A stretch of DNA of 64,000 bases from Geothrix sp. 21YS21S-2 (lineage in GTDB: Bacteria > Acidobacteriota > Holophagae > Holophagales > Holophagaceae). This document shows, piece by piece, positions 23,026 to 34,065 of the stretch (position 1 is the first letter of the stretch; each line of letters starts with the position of its first letter). The position numbers were made by a program, and so were the translations under genes. The notes under the pieces are model-generated. The model made no database searches. It saw nothing but the letters and a program-made list of their open reading frames with translations, and was not told where the DNA came from. The stretch spans positions 654,001-718,000 of the forward strand of contig NZ_CP132910.1 of assembly GCF_030846775.1 (NCBI RefSeq), written 5' to 3'.

Positions 23026-25248
23026 GTGCGGTCGACCATCGGCAGATACCTCCTGAAAAACTGGACCTGGCCCTTCCTGGCGGCCCTGGTTTTCTATGGC
23101 GGACTTCTCATGGCCTACGAGGTGGTGGGACTGTCCAAGGAGATCTTCTCCATGGGGGCGCCCTTCCGGTGGGTGGTGCCCCTGCTCCTCCTCAGCGTCC
23201 CGGACAACCTCGGCATGGTGCTGCCCATGGCGGCGGTGCTGGGCGGTCTCATGGGCATGCAGCACCTCTCCGACGGTTCGGAGACGGTGGCCGCCCAGGG
23301 CCTGGGCGTCGGCATGCGGGCCATCGTCAAACCCTGGCTCGTCCTGGCGGGCATCCTTCTGGCGGTGGCCACCTTCAATGCTCATGTGGTGGTGCCCTGG
23401 GCCAACACCACCCAGCAGATCGCCCAGGCCAGCATGGTCGAGGAGGCCCGGACCCGGTTCCTCCGCCCCGGTTCTCCCCCCTGGTTTCCCAGCACCGCCC
23501 CCGGCGACGCCGTGTGGATGGCCCCGGACGGCCAGGTGCACCTCATGGAGGTCAACCGGGAGGGCGTCCAGCACCTGGTGGCCCGCTCCCTCCTCTGGGG
23601 GCCCGGCGATAAGGGACATGAGAAGACAAGCATTAATCTAAAAATGGTTGACCTTAACGGGTGCGTTTATCACCGGACGGATGGCAGCATCGTGCATATC
23701 CAGGAAAAGGAGCACCTGTACGCCATCAAGGTGCCCGAGGTGCCCAAGCTGCTCCAGGCCACCAATGCCCGGTTCAAATCGACCCGGGAGCTCCTGGGTC
23801 ATCCCGGCGTCGAGGCCTCCGTGGAGCTCACCCGCCGGCTCACCCTCCCCGTCGCCTCCTGTGCCCTGCTCCTCCTGGGCATCGCCCTGGGCCTCGGACA
23901 TCCACGGTTTCAGCGCGGCGGAGCCATCGTCAAGAGCCTCGGGGTGATCCTGCTCTATTATCTCCTGCTTAAGTACTTTGAAAGTCAGATTATATACGCC
24001 AAATCCCAACTCCTCTTCCCCCGGATGGCGCTGCTCGCCCTGCCCTGGGTCTTCCTGGCGGCGGGGTTTGTGCTCCTGCGGCGGAAACTCCAGCCGCACC
24101 ATTCCAACCGGCTCCTTCGGCTGCTTCCCGTCAAGACGGTCATCCACCTGGACGAACTTCGGCAAAAGGCGTCGGAGATCTGTTTGGGTTTCGTTTCCAA
24201 ATACTTGAAAACGTTGGTTTCATTCCTGGCGGCGATTCGAAAGCGCAGGTCCCGGCGGGATATCCTGGCCAGCTGGACCGACGGCCTGTGGTGGAAGAAC
24301 TGGGGGGGCGTCATGGGGACCTTCCTGGCCCTGAGCCTGCTCATCGAATACGCGACCCTCGCCGGGGACATGGCCCACAACCACGTTTCCATGCTTGTCT
24401 TCCTCAAATACTGGCTGTGGAACCTGCCGCCCTTCCTGTCGGTGGTGCTGCCGCTGGCCTTCCTCCTGGGCGGCGTCCTCGCCCTTTCGGACGCCGCGGT
24501 GTCCCGGGAGTGGGTGGCCCTGCGGGCCGGCGGGGCCAGCCTGGCCCAGTGGTGCCGGGCCGGGTTCAAGGCATGGGGGAGCGTCCTGGTGCTCACGTTC
24601 ATCCTCCAGGCCTTCCTGGCGCCCTTCGCCTACCGCCAGGCCGACCCCATCTACCGGCAGATCCTGGGCCGCCCGGCCCGCGCGGCCGCGACGAAGCCCT
24701 GGCTGTACCTGGGGTCCACCGGCGTGGTCTGGTTCCTGGACGGCTCGGCCCGCTGGGGCTTCCCCCTCAAGGCTCCCGGCGAGGCCCCCATCCTCCTCAA
24801 GTGGAGGATGGGGGACGTCCAGGCCGAGGGCCTTCCCTGGGGCGGCATGGCCTTCGAAGAGGGGCCTGCGGCTTCCCGGCTCTTCCCCAGCCGGGCCCTG
24901 CGGGACTCGGCCTCGGCGGACAGCGCCGCGACCCTGGACCTCTTCCAGTGGCAGCGCTGGGCGCCGGATCCTGAAAGAGCCACACTGATTTGGAGCCGAA
25001 TCCTGAACTGGCTTGCGGGACCCTGCCTCCTCTTCGCCATGCTTCCCTACGCCTTCCCTTCCCCCCGGGGGGGCCGGGGTTCCGCCCTGGGGTTCAGCCT
25101 CGTGGCGGGGCTGGTCTTCATGGGGCTGCAGGCGCTCTTCAGCGGCGCGGCCAAGGCGGGCGACCTGCCTTCTGCCTGGGGGGTTCTGTGCCCCATGCTG
25201 CTGCTGTTCGGGTTCGGACTCCTGCGTCTGAACCGCCTCCGCACATGA
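23026..25248 (+). CDS. Fused LptF-LptG family LPS permease, copy A
   Basis: A 740-residue membrane protein, about twice the length of LptF or LptG. The first half (1-330) has the LptF/G pattern: two N-terminal helices with 'LGMVLPMAAVLGGLMGMQ', a periplasmic beta domain, then a helix set with 'SVELTRRLTLPVASCALLLLGIALGLGHPRF'. The second half (about 420-740) repeats the fold with 'VVLPLAFLLGGVLALSD' and 'LGSTGVVWFLDG'. LptF and LptG form the transmembrane part of the LptBFGC exporter, so fusion keeps both halves in one chain. GTG 23026 aligns with the same start of copy B. Patches near 23615-23700 and 23950-24240 use AT-rich codons unlike the rest. Its stop overlaps the next start. Confidence 0.87.
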   Translation: MRSTIGRYLLKNWTWPFLAALVFYGGLLMAYEVVGLSKEIFSMGAPFRWVVPLLLLSVPDNLGMVLPMAAVLGGLMGMQHLSDGSETVAAQGLGVGMRAIVKPWLVLAGILLAVATFNAHVVVPWANTTQQIAQASMVEEARTRFLRPGSPPWFPSTAPGDAVWMAPDGQVHLMEVNREGVQHLVARSLLWGPGDKGHEKTSINLKMVDLNGCVYHRTDGSIVHIQEKEHLYAIKVPEVPKLLQATNARFKSTRELLGHPGVEASVELTRRLTLPVASCALLLLGIALGLGHPRFQRGGAIVKSLGVILLYYLLLKYFESQIIYAKSQLLFPRMALLALPWVFLAAGFVLLRRKLQPHHSNRLLRLLPVKTVIHLDELRQKASEICLGFVSKYLKTLVSFLAAIRKRRSRRDILASWTDGLWWKNWGGVMGTFLALSLLIEYATLAGDMAHNHVSMLVFLKYWLWNLPPFLSVVLPLAFLLGGVLALSDAAVSREWVALRAGGASLAQWCRAGFKAWGSVLVLTFILQAFLAPFAYRQADPIYRQILGRPARAAATKPWLYLGSTGVVWFLDGSARWGFPLKAPGEAPILLKWRMGDVQAEGLPWGGMAFEEGPAASRLFPSRALRDSASADSAATLDLFQWQRWAPDPERATLIWSRILNWLAGPCLLFAMLPYAFPSPRGGRGSALGFSLVAGLVFMGLQALFSGAAKAGDLPSAWGVLCPMLLLFGFGLLRLNRLRT

Positions 25249-26141
25249 GCGCCCGCCGGCACCACGCCCGGCGGGGGGTGCAGATCCTGGTCCTCGTCGC
25301 GGGAACCCTCGTGCCCTGGACGGGCTTCTTCCGCATCGACGCGCCCGGGGTGCGGGTGGTGTACCTGGGAACCTCCTACCCGCTGGAATGGCCCTATGTG
25401 CTGGGGATGATCATTCCTTTCCTGGTGGGGGTGTGGGCCCTGGCGCTGCTGTCCTTCCTCAAGGGACGTGTGTTCTGCGGCTGGGCCTGCCCCTACGGGA
25501 GCCTGGTGGAATTCTTCGAGGGGCTCCGCACGGCGGCGGGCTGGGGCTCGAACCGGCTGGTGGCCGCCTGGATGAGGCGGTCCCCCCTGCACCGCCTGGG
25601 GCTGAGGGCAGGGGCCCTGCTGACCCTGGCCATCGCCCCGCTGCTGCTGGGGGCGAGTCTGGCGGCCTATCTGTATCCCCCAGCCCGTATCCTCCGGGAG
25701 CTGGGTTCGCCCCTGGACCTGCGCAACCACGGCCAGGTGGTGCTGTGGGCCTGGATGGCCCTCGTGCTGGTCTCGAGTTGGCTCGCGGGTTTCCTGGTTC
25801 GTTTCCACTTCTGCCGCATGGTCTGCATCTACGGCATGGGGCAGGCCATGGCCGCCTCCGCCGCGGACCCGGCCAAGGTGCTCCGACCGCGCTACCGACC
25901 CGAGGACCTCGGCGCCTGCGGATCCTGCCAAGCCTGCCTGAAGGCCTGCTTCGTGGAGGTGGACCCCCGGGACAGGGAGCTGCAGCTCGGCTTTTCCGCC
26001 GGCTGCTTCAACTGCGGGGACTGCGTGGACGTGTGCGAGACGGTGCAGGGGCACAAGGGGCGCCCTTCCCTGCTGACCTTCGAGCGGCCCGCGGCCCCCC
26101 GGGAGACGCCCAGGGTCGAGGAGTCCGGGGATTCCTGGTAG
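25245..26141 (+). CDS. Membrane polyferredoxin, NapH/CcoG-like
   Basis: A 298-residue protein with four or five membrane helices. Two cytosolic CxxxC-type motifs occur in loops ('CGWACPYG', 'CRMVCIYG'), followed by two 4Fe-4S ferredoxin motifs at the C-terminus ('CGSCQACLKAC', 'CFNCGDCVDVCE'). Such proteins move electrons between quinones and periplasmic reductases or assist cytochrome oxidase maturation. The ATG overlaps the stop of the LPS permease (ATGA), an unexpected coupling. NapH versus CcoG cannot be settled by eye; the length is below the ~470 residues of CcoG. Confidence 0.8.
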   Translation: MSARRHHARRGVQILVLVAGTLVPWTGFFRIDAPGVRVVYLGTSYPLEWPYVLGMIIPFLVGVWALALLSFLKGRVFCGWACPYGSLVEFFEGLRTAAGWGSNRLVAAWMRRSPLHRLGLRAGALLTLAIAPLLLGASLAAYLYPPARILRELGSPLDLRNHGQVVLWAWMALVLVSSWLAGFLVRFHFCRMVCIYGMGQAMAASAADPAKVLRPRYRPEDLGACGSCQACLKACFVEVDPRDRELQLGFSAGCFNCGDCVDVCETVQGHKGRPSLLTFERPAAPRETPRVEESGDSW

Positions 26142-26181
26142 GCCCTCAGAGGGTGTCTGCTAAAAGGAAGGCCCCGCGACG

Positions 26182-27288
26182 TCAGACGAAGGTCACGGCA
26201 TGCACGGGCGGCAGGTGCTCTGAGACGGTGAGCCAGTCGTCCCCGCCGTTCTCCGACACCCACAGGGAACCGGTGGTGCTGCCGAAGGCCAGGCGGGAAC
26301 CGGTGGCGTCCACATCCAGGGCGTGGCGGAACACGAGGTCATAGGCGTGCTCCTGGGGCAGGCCCCGGCGCAGGGTCTCGAACGTTCGGCCGCCGTCCCG
26401 GGTGCGGGCCACCACCACCCTGCCCTCCAGCGGGATGCGGCGCTCGTCCTTGTCGGAGGGCACGAACCAGGCGGTTTCGGGGTCTGCGGGGTGCACGGCC
26501 ACCGCGAAGCCGAACACCGAGGGCGGGACGCCCGTGATCTCGTGCCAGGACGAGCTGTCGTCCACGGACCGGAAGACGCCGTTGTGGTGCTGGCACCAGA
26601 AGACGTCGGGGTGGGACGGGGACTGGACCACCCGGTGGGGGTCCTGGGCCACCGGATCCAGGGCCCGGTCCGCCGGCATGTAGTCGGCGCGCATGCCGTG
26701 GGAGCAGCAGGTCCAGGTGCGGCCCCGGTCCCGGGTGCGCCAGGCGCCGCCGCAGGAGACCGCCACCGTGACGGTTTCCCCGTCCCGGGGGTCCACGCAG
26801 ATGGAATGGATGCCGGGGTAGTCGGTGCCGCCGCCCATCCAGGCGCGCCGGTCGGGGTGGTCCCAGAGGGGGCGCACCAGGGACCAGGTGGCGCCGCGGT
26901 CCGCGGAGCGGAAAAGGCCCCCCGGCAGGGTGCCGGCCCACAATTCGCCGGCCTCGCTTCCCGCCGCCAGGGACCAGATCCGGATGAGCTTCCAGGGGAT
27001 CGCGCGGCCCAGGGTGTCCACCTCCTCGCCCTGCCCCTCCGGGGGCGCGGGGTAGGCGGGCGCGGCCACCTCCTCCCAGGTGGCGCCGCGGTCGGGGGAG
27101 CGGTGCAACTTCACGCCGAAGTGGCCGTGGTCCAGGGCGGCATACCAGTGGCCGTCGCGGGCGTCCGCAAGGGCGAGGGTGACGTTGTCCCCGCGGAAGG
27201 CGAGGTCCTCCACGCCCCAGCGGCCCGGCCCCTGCCGGCGCACCTGGAAGAGGCCCTTGCGGGTGGATACGAGGAGCGCTCCGGTCAT
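26182..27288 (-). CDS. BNR/sialidase-like repeat protein
   Basis: A 368-residue protein with about six Asp-box motifs of the S-x-D-x-G-x-T-W type, for example 'SPDRGATWEEV', 'SADRGATWSLV', 'TRDRGRTWTCC' and 'TRDGGRTFETL'. This indicates a beta-propeller like sialidases or photosystem stability factors. The catalytic residues of sialidases are not recognisable and no signal peptide is present, so a cytosolic binding or scaffolding role is more likely. It starts 1 bp after the MoaD-like gene, with which it pairs in many genomes. Confidence 0.75.
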   Translation of the reverse strand: MTGALLVSTRKGLFQVRRQGPGRWGVEDLAFRGDNVTLALADARDGHWYAALDHGHFGVKLHRSPDRGATWEEVAAPAYPAPPEGQGEEVDTLGRAIPWKLIRIWSLAAGSEAGELWAGTLPGGLFRSADRGATWSLVRPLWDHPDRRAWMGGGTDYPGIHSICVDPRDGETVTVAVSCGGAWRTRDRGRTWTCCSHGMRADYMPADRALDPVAQDPHRVVQSPSHPDVFWCQHHNGVFRSVDDSSSWHEITGVPPSVFGFAVAVHPADPETAWFVPSDKDERRIPLEGRVVVARTRDGGRTFETLRRGLPQEHAYDLVFRHALDVDATGSRLAFGSTTGSLWVSENGGDDWLTVSEHLPPVHAVTFV

Positions 27289-27289
27289 T

Positions 27290-27559
27290 TCAGCCTCCTG
27301 AGAGGGCCTGCATCACCACCACCTCGTCCCCGTCGGTCACCGGGTCCGAGAGCCCGCGCCGGTCGGCGCAGGCGATCCCATTGACGAACACCACCATGTG
27401 GTGGCGCAGCTCCCCGTGCTCGTCCACCACGTAGCCCCGCAACCGGGGCTCCCGGGCGAAGGCGTTGTCCAGGGCCTCCCGGACCGTGGCGCCGCCCACC
27501 GCGCAGGGCGGGCACGGCACATGGCGCTGGAGGTTGGCGGTGAAGACGACGCGCGGCAT
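27290..27559 (-). CDS. MoaD/ThiS-family ubiquitin-like sulfur carrier
   Basis: An 89-residue beta-grasp protein ending in Gly-Gly (LSGG), the feature by which MoaD/ThiS proteins accept sulfur as a thiocarboxylate. The core includes 'VREALDNAFAREPRLRGYV', 'VVFVNGIAC' and 'VTDGDEVVVMQAL'. No MoaE, ThiG or E1-like enzyme is nearby, so whether it serves molybdopterin, thiamine or a private pathway is unknown. It lies in an apparent operon with a VOC protein and a BNR protein. Confidence 0.8.
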   Translation of the reverse strand: MPRVVFTANLQRHVPCPPCAVGGATVREALDNAFAREPRLRGYVVDEHGELRHHMVVFVNGIACADRRGLSDPVTDGDEVVVMQALSGG

Positions 27560-27565
27560 GGCGGA

Positions 27566-28039
27566 CTATTCGCCCCGGAAGGCCTTCTCCAGGACGGCCA
27601 GGTCCAGCTTCTTCATCTTCCATACCGCCTGGACCATGCGCTGCACGGCGGCGGCGTCCCCGCTGGCCATCATGGCGCCCAGGGACCTGGGGACGATCTG
27701 CCAGGAGAGGCCGAAGCGGTCCGTGACCCAGCCGCACTCCACCTCCTTGCCCCCCTCCGAGAGCCGGGCCCAGTAGCGATCGATCTCCTCCTGGGTGTCG
27801 CAGTTCACCATGAAGGAGACGGCCGGGGAGAACGTGAAGGCGGGCCCCCCGTTCAGGCCCATGAAGGTCTGGCCGTTGACCGTGAAGTGGACGGTCATGA
27901 CCGTGCCGGCGGGGCTGGGGGCGTTCTCGCCGTAGTGCGTGACCGCCAGGATGCGCCCGTCCTCGAAGATGGACACGTAGAAGCGGGCGGCCTCTTCGGC
28001 CTGGCCGTCGAACCAGAGGCACGGGGTGATCTTCTCCAT
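27566..28039 (-). CDS. VOC-superfamily protein, PhnB-like
   Basis: A 157-residue protein of the glyoxalase/dioxygenase fold, of the PhnB/3-demethylubiquinone methyltransferase-like type: 'ITPCLWFDGQAEEAARFYVSIF', 'VHFTVNGQTFMGLNGG', 'VECGWVTDRFGLSWQIVP'. Enzymatic function is not established for this subgroup. The start at 28039 has GAGGAG five bases upstream. It is first in the VOC, MoaD and BNR operon. Confidence 0.85.
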   Translation of the reverse strand: MEKITPCLWFDGQAEEAARFYVSIFEDGRILAVTHYGENAPSPAGTVMTVHFTVNGQTFMGLNGGPAFTFSPAVSFMVNCDTQEEIDRYWARLSEGGKEVECGWVTDRFGLSWQIVPRSLGAMMASGDAAAVQRMVQAVWKMKKLDLAVLEKAFRGE

Positions 28040-28235
28040 GGGGACTCCTCGCAGGGCCCTCAAGGGTAGTCAGAGCCGCATCCCGATTCAAGCGTCCCGG
28101 TCAGGGCTGGAACAGCGCCAGGGGAAGGTCCCCGGTCCCGCAGTCCGGGCGGTTCCGCACGCTTCACTGGTTATGATTTGCAAGCGTTGAGGATACCAAA
28201 CCTGCCCCTGGGCACAGGGCCGGTTCGGCCTGGCT

Positions 28236-28997
28236 TCAGGGTGGGTTCCCGGAACGCCTGCGGCGCGGGTGGGCCTTGGGGGCCGGGTCCTCGCCCCGGT
28301 CCACGTAGGGCTTCAGGGCCAGCCCGGCGAGGCGGGGCTTCAGCTCCTGGAGCCGGGCCTTGGCGGCGCGGGGGGTGGCGAAGGGACCGAGGCGGACCCG
28401 CTTGAGGGTGAGGCCGGGGACCTGGGGGTCGGCCACGTCGGAGAGGACCGTCTCGATGCCCGCGGCGCGCCGCAGGTCGCCCTGGAGGCGGGCGATGCTG
28501 GCGGGGGCGGACAGGGCGGCGAACTGGATCCAGATCGCCCCGGCCTCGGCCGGGGGAGCGGGCATGGCAGACGGCTTGGCGACCTTGGGAACGGGTGCCG
28601 GCACGGGCGAGCTGGCGGCCGATTTTGCGGGCGGCTGAACGGGCGGTTGCACGGGCGGCGGAGTGGGCGGGGCGATGGCGGGCGGGGGGGACGGCGGTTC
28701 GTCGGGGAGGACGTCCACCACCACGGGAAGGGTCTGGCCGCCCCAGGCGTTGACGGCGCTGAGCCAGAAGGTCGTGCGGCCGATGAGGGCGTGGTTGAGG
28801 GTGCCCTTGGAGGGGAGCTGCACGCCCAGGGGTTCCAGTTTCACCCGGTCCGTGCCGGTGGCGGACCACGTGAGGGTCACGGGGCTGCCCCGCCGCACGA
28901 CCGCCGGCATGGCCATGAAGACCTGGATCCGGGCCGGTTCTTCGGCCAGGATGGAGCCTCCGGCAGTGCACAGCAGGAACAGGACACGAGGATTCAT
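28236..28997 (-). CDS. Exported SPOR-domain protein with proline-rich linker
   Basis: A 253-residue protein. A signal peptide is followed by an Ig-like region (residues about 20-95, with 'SPVTLTWSATGTDRV'), a long proline/alanine-rich linker (about 100-150) and a C-terminal SPOR domain with 'IWIQFAALSAPASIARLQGDL' and 'LKRVRLGPFATPRAAKARLQEL'. SPOR domains bind denuded peptidoglycan glycans at division sites. The start at 28997 begins MNPRVLFLL. It probably localises to the septum. Confidence 0.8.
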   Translation of the reverse strand: MNPRVLFLLCTAGGSILAEEPARIQVFMAMPAVVRRGSPVTLTWSATGTDRVKLEPLGVQLPSKGTLNHALIGRTTFWLSAVNAWGGQTLPVVVDVLPDEPPSPPPAIAPPTPPPVQPPVQPPAKSAASSPVPAPVPKVAKPSAMPAPPAEAGAIWIQFAALSAPASIARLQGDLRRAAGIETVLSDVADPQVPGLTLKRVRLGPFATPRAAKARLQELKPRLAGLALKPYVDRGEDPAPKAHPRRRRSGNPP

Positions 28998-29100
28998 TGG
29001 CGGACTGGGGCTCCAGGAAGCGGGGTAATAATCAGCCCAACCCGTGCCGGAATTCAATCCTTTTCATGCACCGGCGGCGCCGGACCGGTCCCCGTGGCGG

Positions 29101-31269
<2,169 letters not shown>

Positions 31270-31331
31270 GGGAGTTCTCTTCTGATGACACAGGATAGCC
31301 CTTTTCCGCGCCAGGCTGGTTCAATGGAGGG

Positions 31332-31922
31332 ATGAGCGCACAGGACCGCACTTTCTGGGAGGACATCTACCGGGATACCCCCAGGCCCGGCTGGGACATG
31401 GGCCGCGCAACGCCCGTCCTGGCCGAGCTGCTGGACCTGCCGGCGTGCCGGGAGTCCGGCCCCGCCTGGGTGGTGCCGGGCTGCGGCTTCGGTCATGACG
31501 CCGCCGAGCTGGCCCGCCGCGGGTTCCGGGTGACCGGGGTGGATTTCGCCCTGGCGGCGGTCCAGGGCGCGCGGGAACGCTACGGGGATCTCGTCCGGTG
31601 GGTCCAGGAGGACTGGTTCGCACCGTCCGTCGACGTGTACGACGGCATCTTCGACTACACCTGCTTCGCGGCCATGGAACCGGACCGGCGCGGGGCCTAC
31701 CTGGATGCCTGCGCCCGCCGGTTGCGGCCGGGCGGGCTATGGCTGGCCGGTTGTTTCCACGCGGTCACGACGCCGCCGGGTCCGCCCTACGCCATGACCC
31801 TGGACGAGGTCCGCAGGCTGGTGGAACCCCGGTTCGAGGTGCTCCACCTGGACCATGCGACCCGGAGCCATCCCCGGCGGCAGGGCCGGGAGTTCCTTGT
31901 CGCGGCCAGGTTCAGGGGGTAA
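31332..31922 (+). CDS. SAM-dependent methyltransferase, TPMT family
   Basis: A 196-residue class I methyltransferase. The opening 'FWEDIYRDTPRPGWDMGRATPVL' and the glycine motif 'WVVPGCGFGHDAAELARRGF' followed by 'VTGVDFA' place it with thiopurine/thiol methyltransferases. 'FDYTCFAAMEPDRRGAY' is the usual loop. Bacterial members methylate thiols, selenium or tellurium species; the substrate is not evident. It is divergent from the kinase gene, 62 bp apart. Confidence 0.85.
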   Translation: MSAQDRTFWEDIYRDTPRPGWDMGRATPVLAELLDLPACRESGPAWVVPGCGFGHDAAELARRGFRVTGVDFALAAVQGARERYGDLVRWVQEDWFAPSVDVYDGIFDYTCFAAMEPDRRGAYLDACARRLRPGGLWLAGCFHAVTTPPGPPYAMTLDEVRRLVEPRFEVLHLDHATRSHPRRQGREFLVAARFRG

Positions 31923-32020
31923 GAAATTTTTAAGAAGACCTTAACCTATTCTTCTGTTTTTCCAAGTCGCATCACGCCGTAGCCTTGCTGTGGGACATAC
32001 CTGACCCATAGGAGGCAATC

Positions 32021-32692
32021 ATGAGCAACAACCCGAACGGCCGGTTTGACGGCTACGCGGATATCCACAAGGCCCTACGGGCTTTCATGGGCGACACCCT
32101 CGCCAAGGTGGGGAGCCTGGATCCCGAGGACCCGGCCGAGACGGCCGCCGTCACCGGCCAGGTCGGCGACCTGCTCCGCCTGTGCCGGACGCACCTGGAG
32201 CATGAGAACGATTTCATCCACACCGCCATGGAGGCTCGCGCGCCCGGTTCCACCCAGGCCTTCGCCGAGGACCACGAGGGGCACGAGCGGTCCCTGCGGA
32301 ACCTGTGGCTGGACCTCGACGCGGTGGCCACCGGCGGCGAGCAGGCGGTGGCCCGGCTCTACCGTGGCCTGGCGGTCTTCGTGGCGGAGAACCTGGAGCA
32401 CATGGACCGGGAGGAGATCGAGAACAACGCCGTGCTCTGGGCCAACTACACGGACGCCGAGCTGATCGGCATCGAGCGGGCCCTGGTGGCGTCCCTGAAG
32501 CCTGAGGAGCTGAGCATGGCGCTGGCGTGGATGATCCCGGCCCTCAGCCCCCGTCAGCGTGCCGCAAAGCTGGCGGGTATCCGGGCCGGGGCCCCGGAGC
32601 CGATGTTCAGGAAGGTGCTGGACCTGGTGCGTCCGACCCTGCCGGGGAAAGGGTGGGAGAAGCTGAAGCGGGACCTGGAACTGGCGGGCTAG
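32021..32692 (+). CDS. Hemerythrin-domain protein
   Basis: A 223-residue cytosolic protein with a hemerythrin HHE fold. Histidine/glutamate ligands appear in 'DIHKALR', 'HLEHENDF', 'DHEGHERSL' and 'NLEHMDREE'. The C-terminal extension (about 150-223) is helical and not recognised. Such proteins bind a di-iron centre and are linked to oxygen or nitric oxide sensing or iron repair. AGGAGG lies six bases before ATG. Upstream 31923-31970 is AT-rich and probably promoter. Confidence 0.82.
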   Translation: MSNNPNGRFDGYADIHKALRAFMGDTLAKVGSLDPEDPAETAAVTGQVGDLLRLCRTHLEHENDFIHTAMEARAPGSTQAFAEDHEGHERSLRNLWLDLDAVATGGEQAVARLYRGLAVFVAENLEHMDREEIENNAVLWANYTDAELIGIERALVASLKPEELSMALAWMIPALSPRQRAAKLAGIRAGAPEPMFRKVLDLVRPTLPGKGWEKLKRDLELAG

Positions 32693-32734
32693 GGTCCCTA
32701 GCCAGGTCGCCTGCCCTTCTGGGATAATCGCGCG

Positions 32735-33979
32735 ATGTCGTCCGAAAAGACCCTTCCCGAAACCATCGACGCCCTCTACCGCACCGAATCCCGGCACGCC
32801 CTGGCCACCTTGATCCGCCTGCTCGGCGATTTCGATCTCGCGGAAGAAGCCATGCACGAGGCGTTCCGGGCGGCGCTGGAGCAATGGCCGGCGGAAGGCG
32901 TGCCGGCCAGGCCCCGGGCGTGGATCATCTCCACGGGCCGCTTCAAGGCCATCGATGCCCTCCGCCGGCGCGCGAAATTCGAATTCCCGCTGGACACGCT
33001 GACCGAGGCCCAGCTCCCGGCCACGCCTGACGAGCCGGGAGACGCGGAAGAGCCCATCCCGGACGACCGGCTTCGACTCATCTTCACCTGCTGCCATCCC
33101 GCCCTGGGCGCCGAAGCCCGTTCAGCGCTCACGCTTCGGGAGGTCTGTGGTCTGACCACCGAGGAGATCGCCCGGGCGTTCCTTGCCTCCCCCTCCACCA
33201 TCGCCCAGCGCATCGTGCGTGCCAAAGCGAAAATCCGCGACGCGCGCATTCCCTATGAAGTTCCGTCGCCCGCCGAACTGCCGGATCGCCTCGATACCGT
33301 CCTCCAGGTGATCTATCTCGTCTACAACGAAGGCTATTCGGCGTCCTCCGGCGAATCGCTGATGCGCGCAGACCTCTCCGGGGAAGCCATCCGCCTCGGA
33401 CGGCTCCTGAAAGGACTTCAACCGGAACCGGAGGTCCTGGGACTTCTCGCGCTCATGCTTTTGCAGGAATCGCGACGTGCTGCGCGGACGTCCCCCTGCG
33501 GGGACCTGGTCCTCCTGGCCGACCAGGACCGGGGGCGATGGAATCGGGCCCTCATCGCGGAAGGCTCGGCGCTGGTGGCCCAGGCCATGGCCTCCCGCCG
33601 GATCGGCCCCTACACCTTGCAGGCCGCCATCGCCGCGGCCCACGCCCAGGCGCCCAGCACCGCCGCCACGGACTGGCGCCGGATCGTCGGGTACTACGAC
33701 CTCCTGGCCAGGATCGCTCCTTCGCCCGTCATCAGCCTCAACCGCGCGGTCGCCGTGGCCATGCGGGACGGTCCTTCAGCGGGCCTGGCGCTCGTCGACG
33801 CCATCCTGGAGGGAGGCGATCTGGCCGCCTACCATCTGGCCCATTCCGCCCGCGCGGATCTCTGCCGGCAGCTGGGGCTGGCGGAGGAAGCCCGGGCCTC
33901 CTACCGCACCGCCCTCGCCCTGGCCCGCCAGGACCCCGAGCGGCGGTTCCTGGAGCGCCGGCTGAGCGAATTGGGCTGA
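32735..33979 (+). CDS. ECF sigma factor of the ECF42 type with C-terminal extension
   Basis: A 414-residue sigma factor. Region 2 is at about 10-85 ('[23 protein letters not shown]') and region 4 at about 115-170 ('[35 protein letters not shown]'). A long C-terminal part follows, with the DUF6596-type '[15 protein letters not shown]' and TPR-like helices. ECF42 members lack an anti-sigma factor and control DGPF proteins, as found next door at 34066. The promoter at 34003 fits the published ECF42 motif. No such motif is seen upstream of the sigma gene itself. Confidence 0.92.
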   Translation: MSSEKTLPETIDALYRTESRHALATLIRLLGDFDLAEEAMHEAFRAALEQWPAEGVPARPRAWIISTGRFKAIDALRRRAKFEFPLDTLTEAQLPATPDEPGDAEEPIPDDRLRLIFTCCHPALGAEARSALTLREVCGLTTEEIARAFLASPSTIAQRIVRAKAKIRDARIPYEVPSPAELPDRLDTVLQVIYLVYNEGYSASSGESLMRADLSGEAIRLGRLLKGLQPEPEVLGLLALMLLQESRRAARTSPCGDLVLLADQDRGRWNRALIAEGSALVAQAMASRRIGPYTLQAAIAAAHAQAPSTAATDWRRIVGYYDLLARIAPSPVISLNRAVAVAMRDGPSAGLALVDAILEGGDLAAYHLAHSARADLCRQLGLAEEARASYRTALALARQDPERRFLERRLSELG

Positions 33980-34002
33980 TTTCCGGAATTCGGCACGCGC
34001 CC

Positions 34003-34029
34003 TGTCGATCCGGGCCATCCCCGATCGAC
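34003..34029 (+). promoter_or_regulatory. ECF42-type promoter before DGPF gene
   Basis: TGTCGA at 34003-34008, a 17-base spacer, then CGAC at 34026-34029. This matches the ECF42 target described in Streptomyces (TGTCGA and CG[A/T]C). It lies between the sigma gene and the DGPF gene, with room for a transcript start before the Shine-Dalgarno at about 34053. Confidence 0.7.
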
Positions 34030-34065
34030 TAGAAGGTGAAGGCACGACCTTCAGGGAGAACCGCC

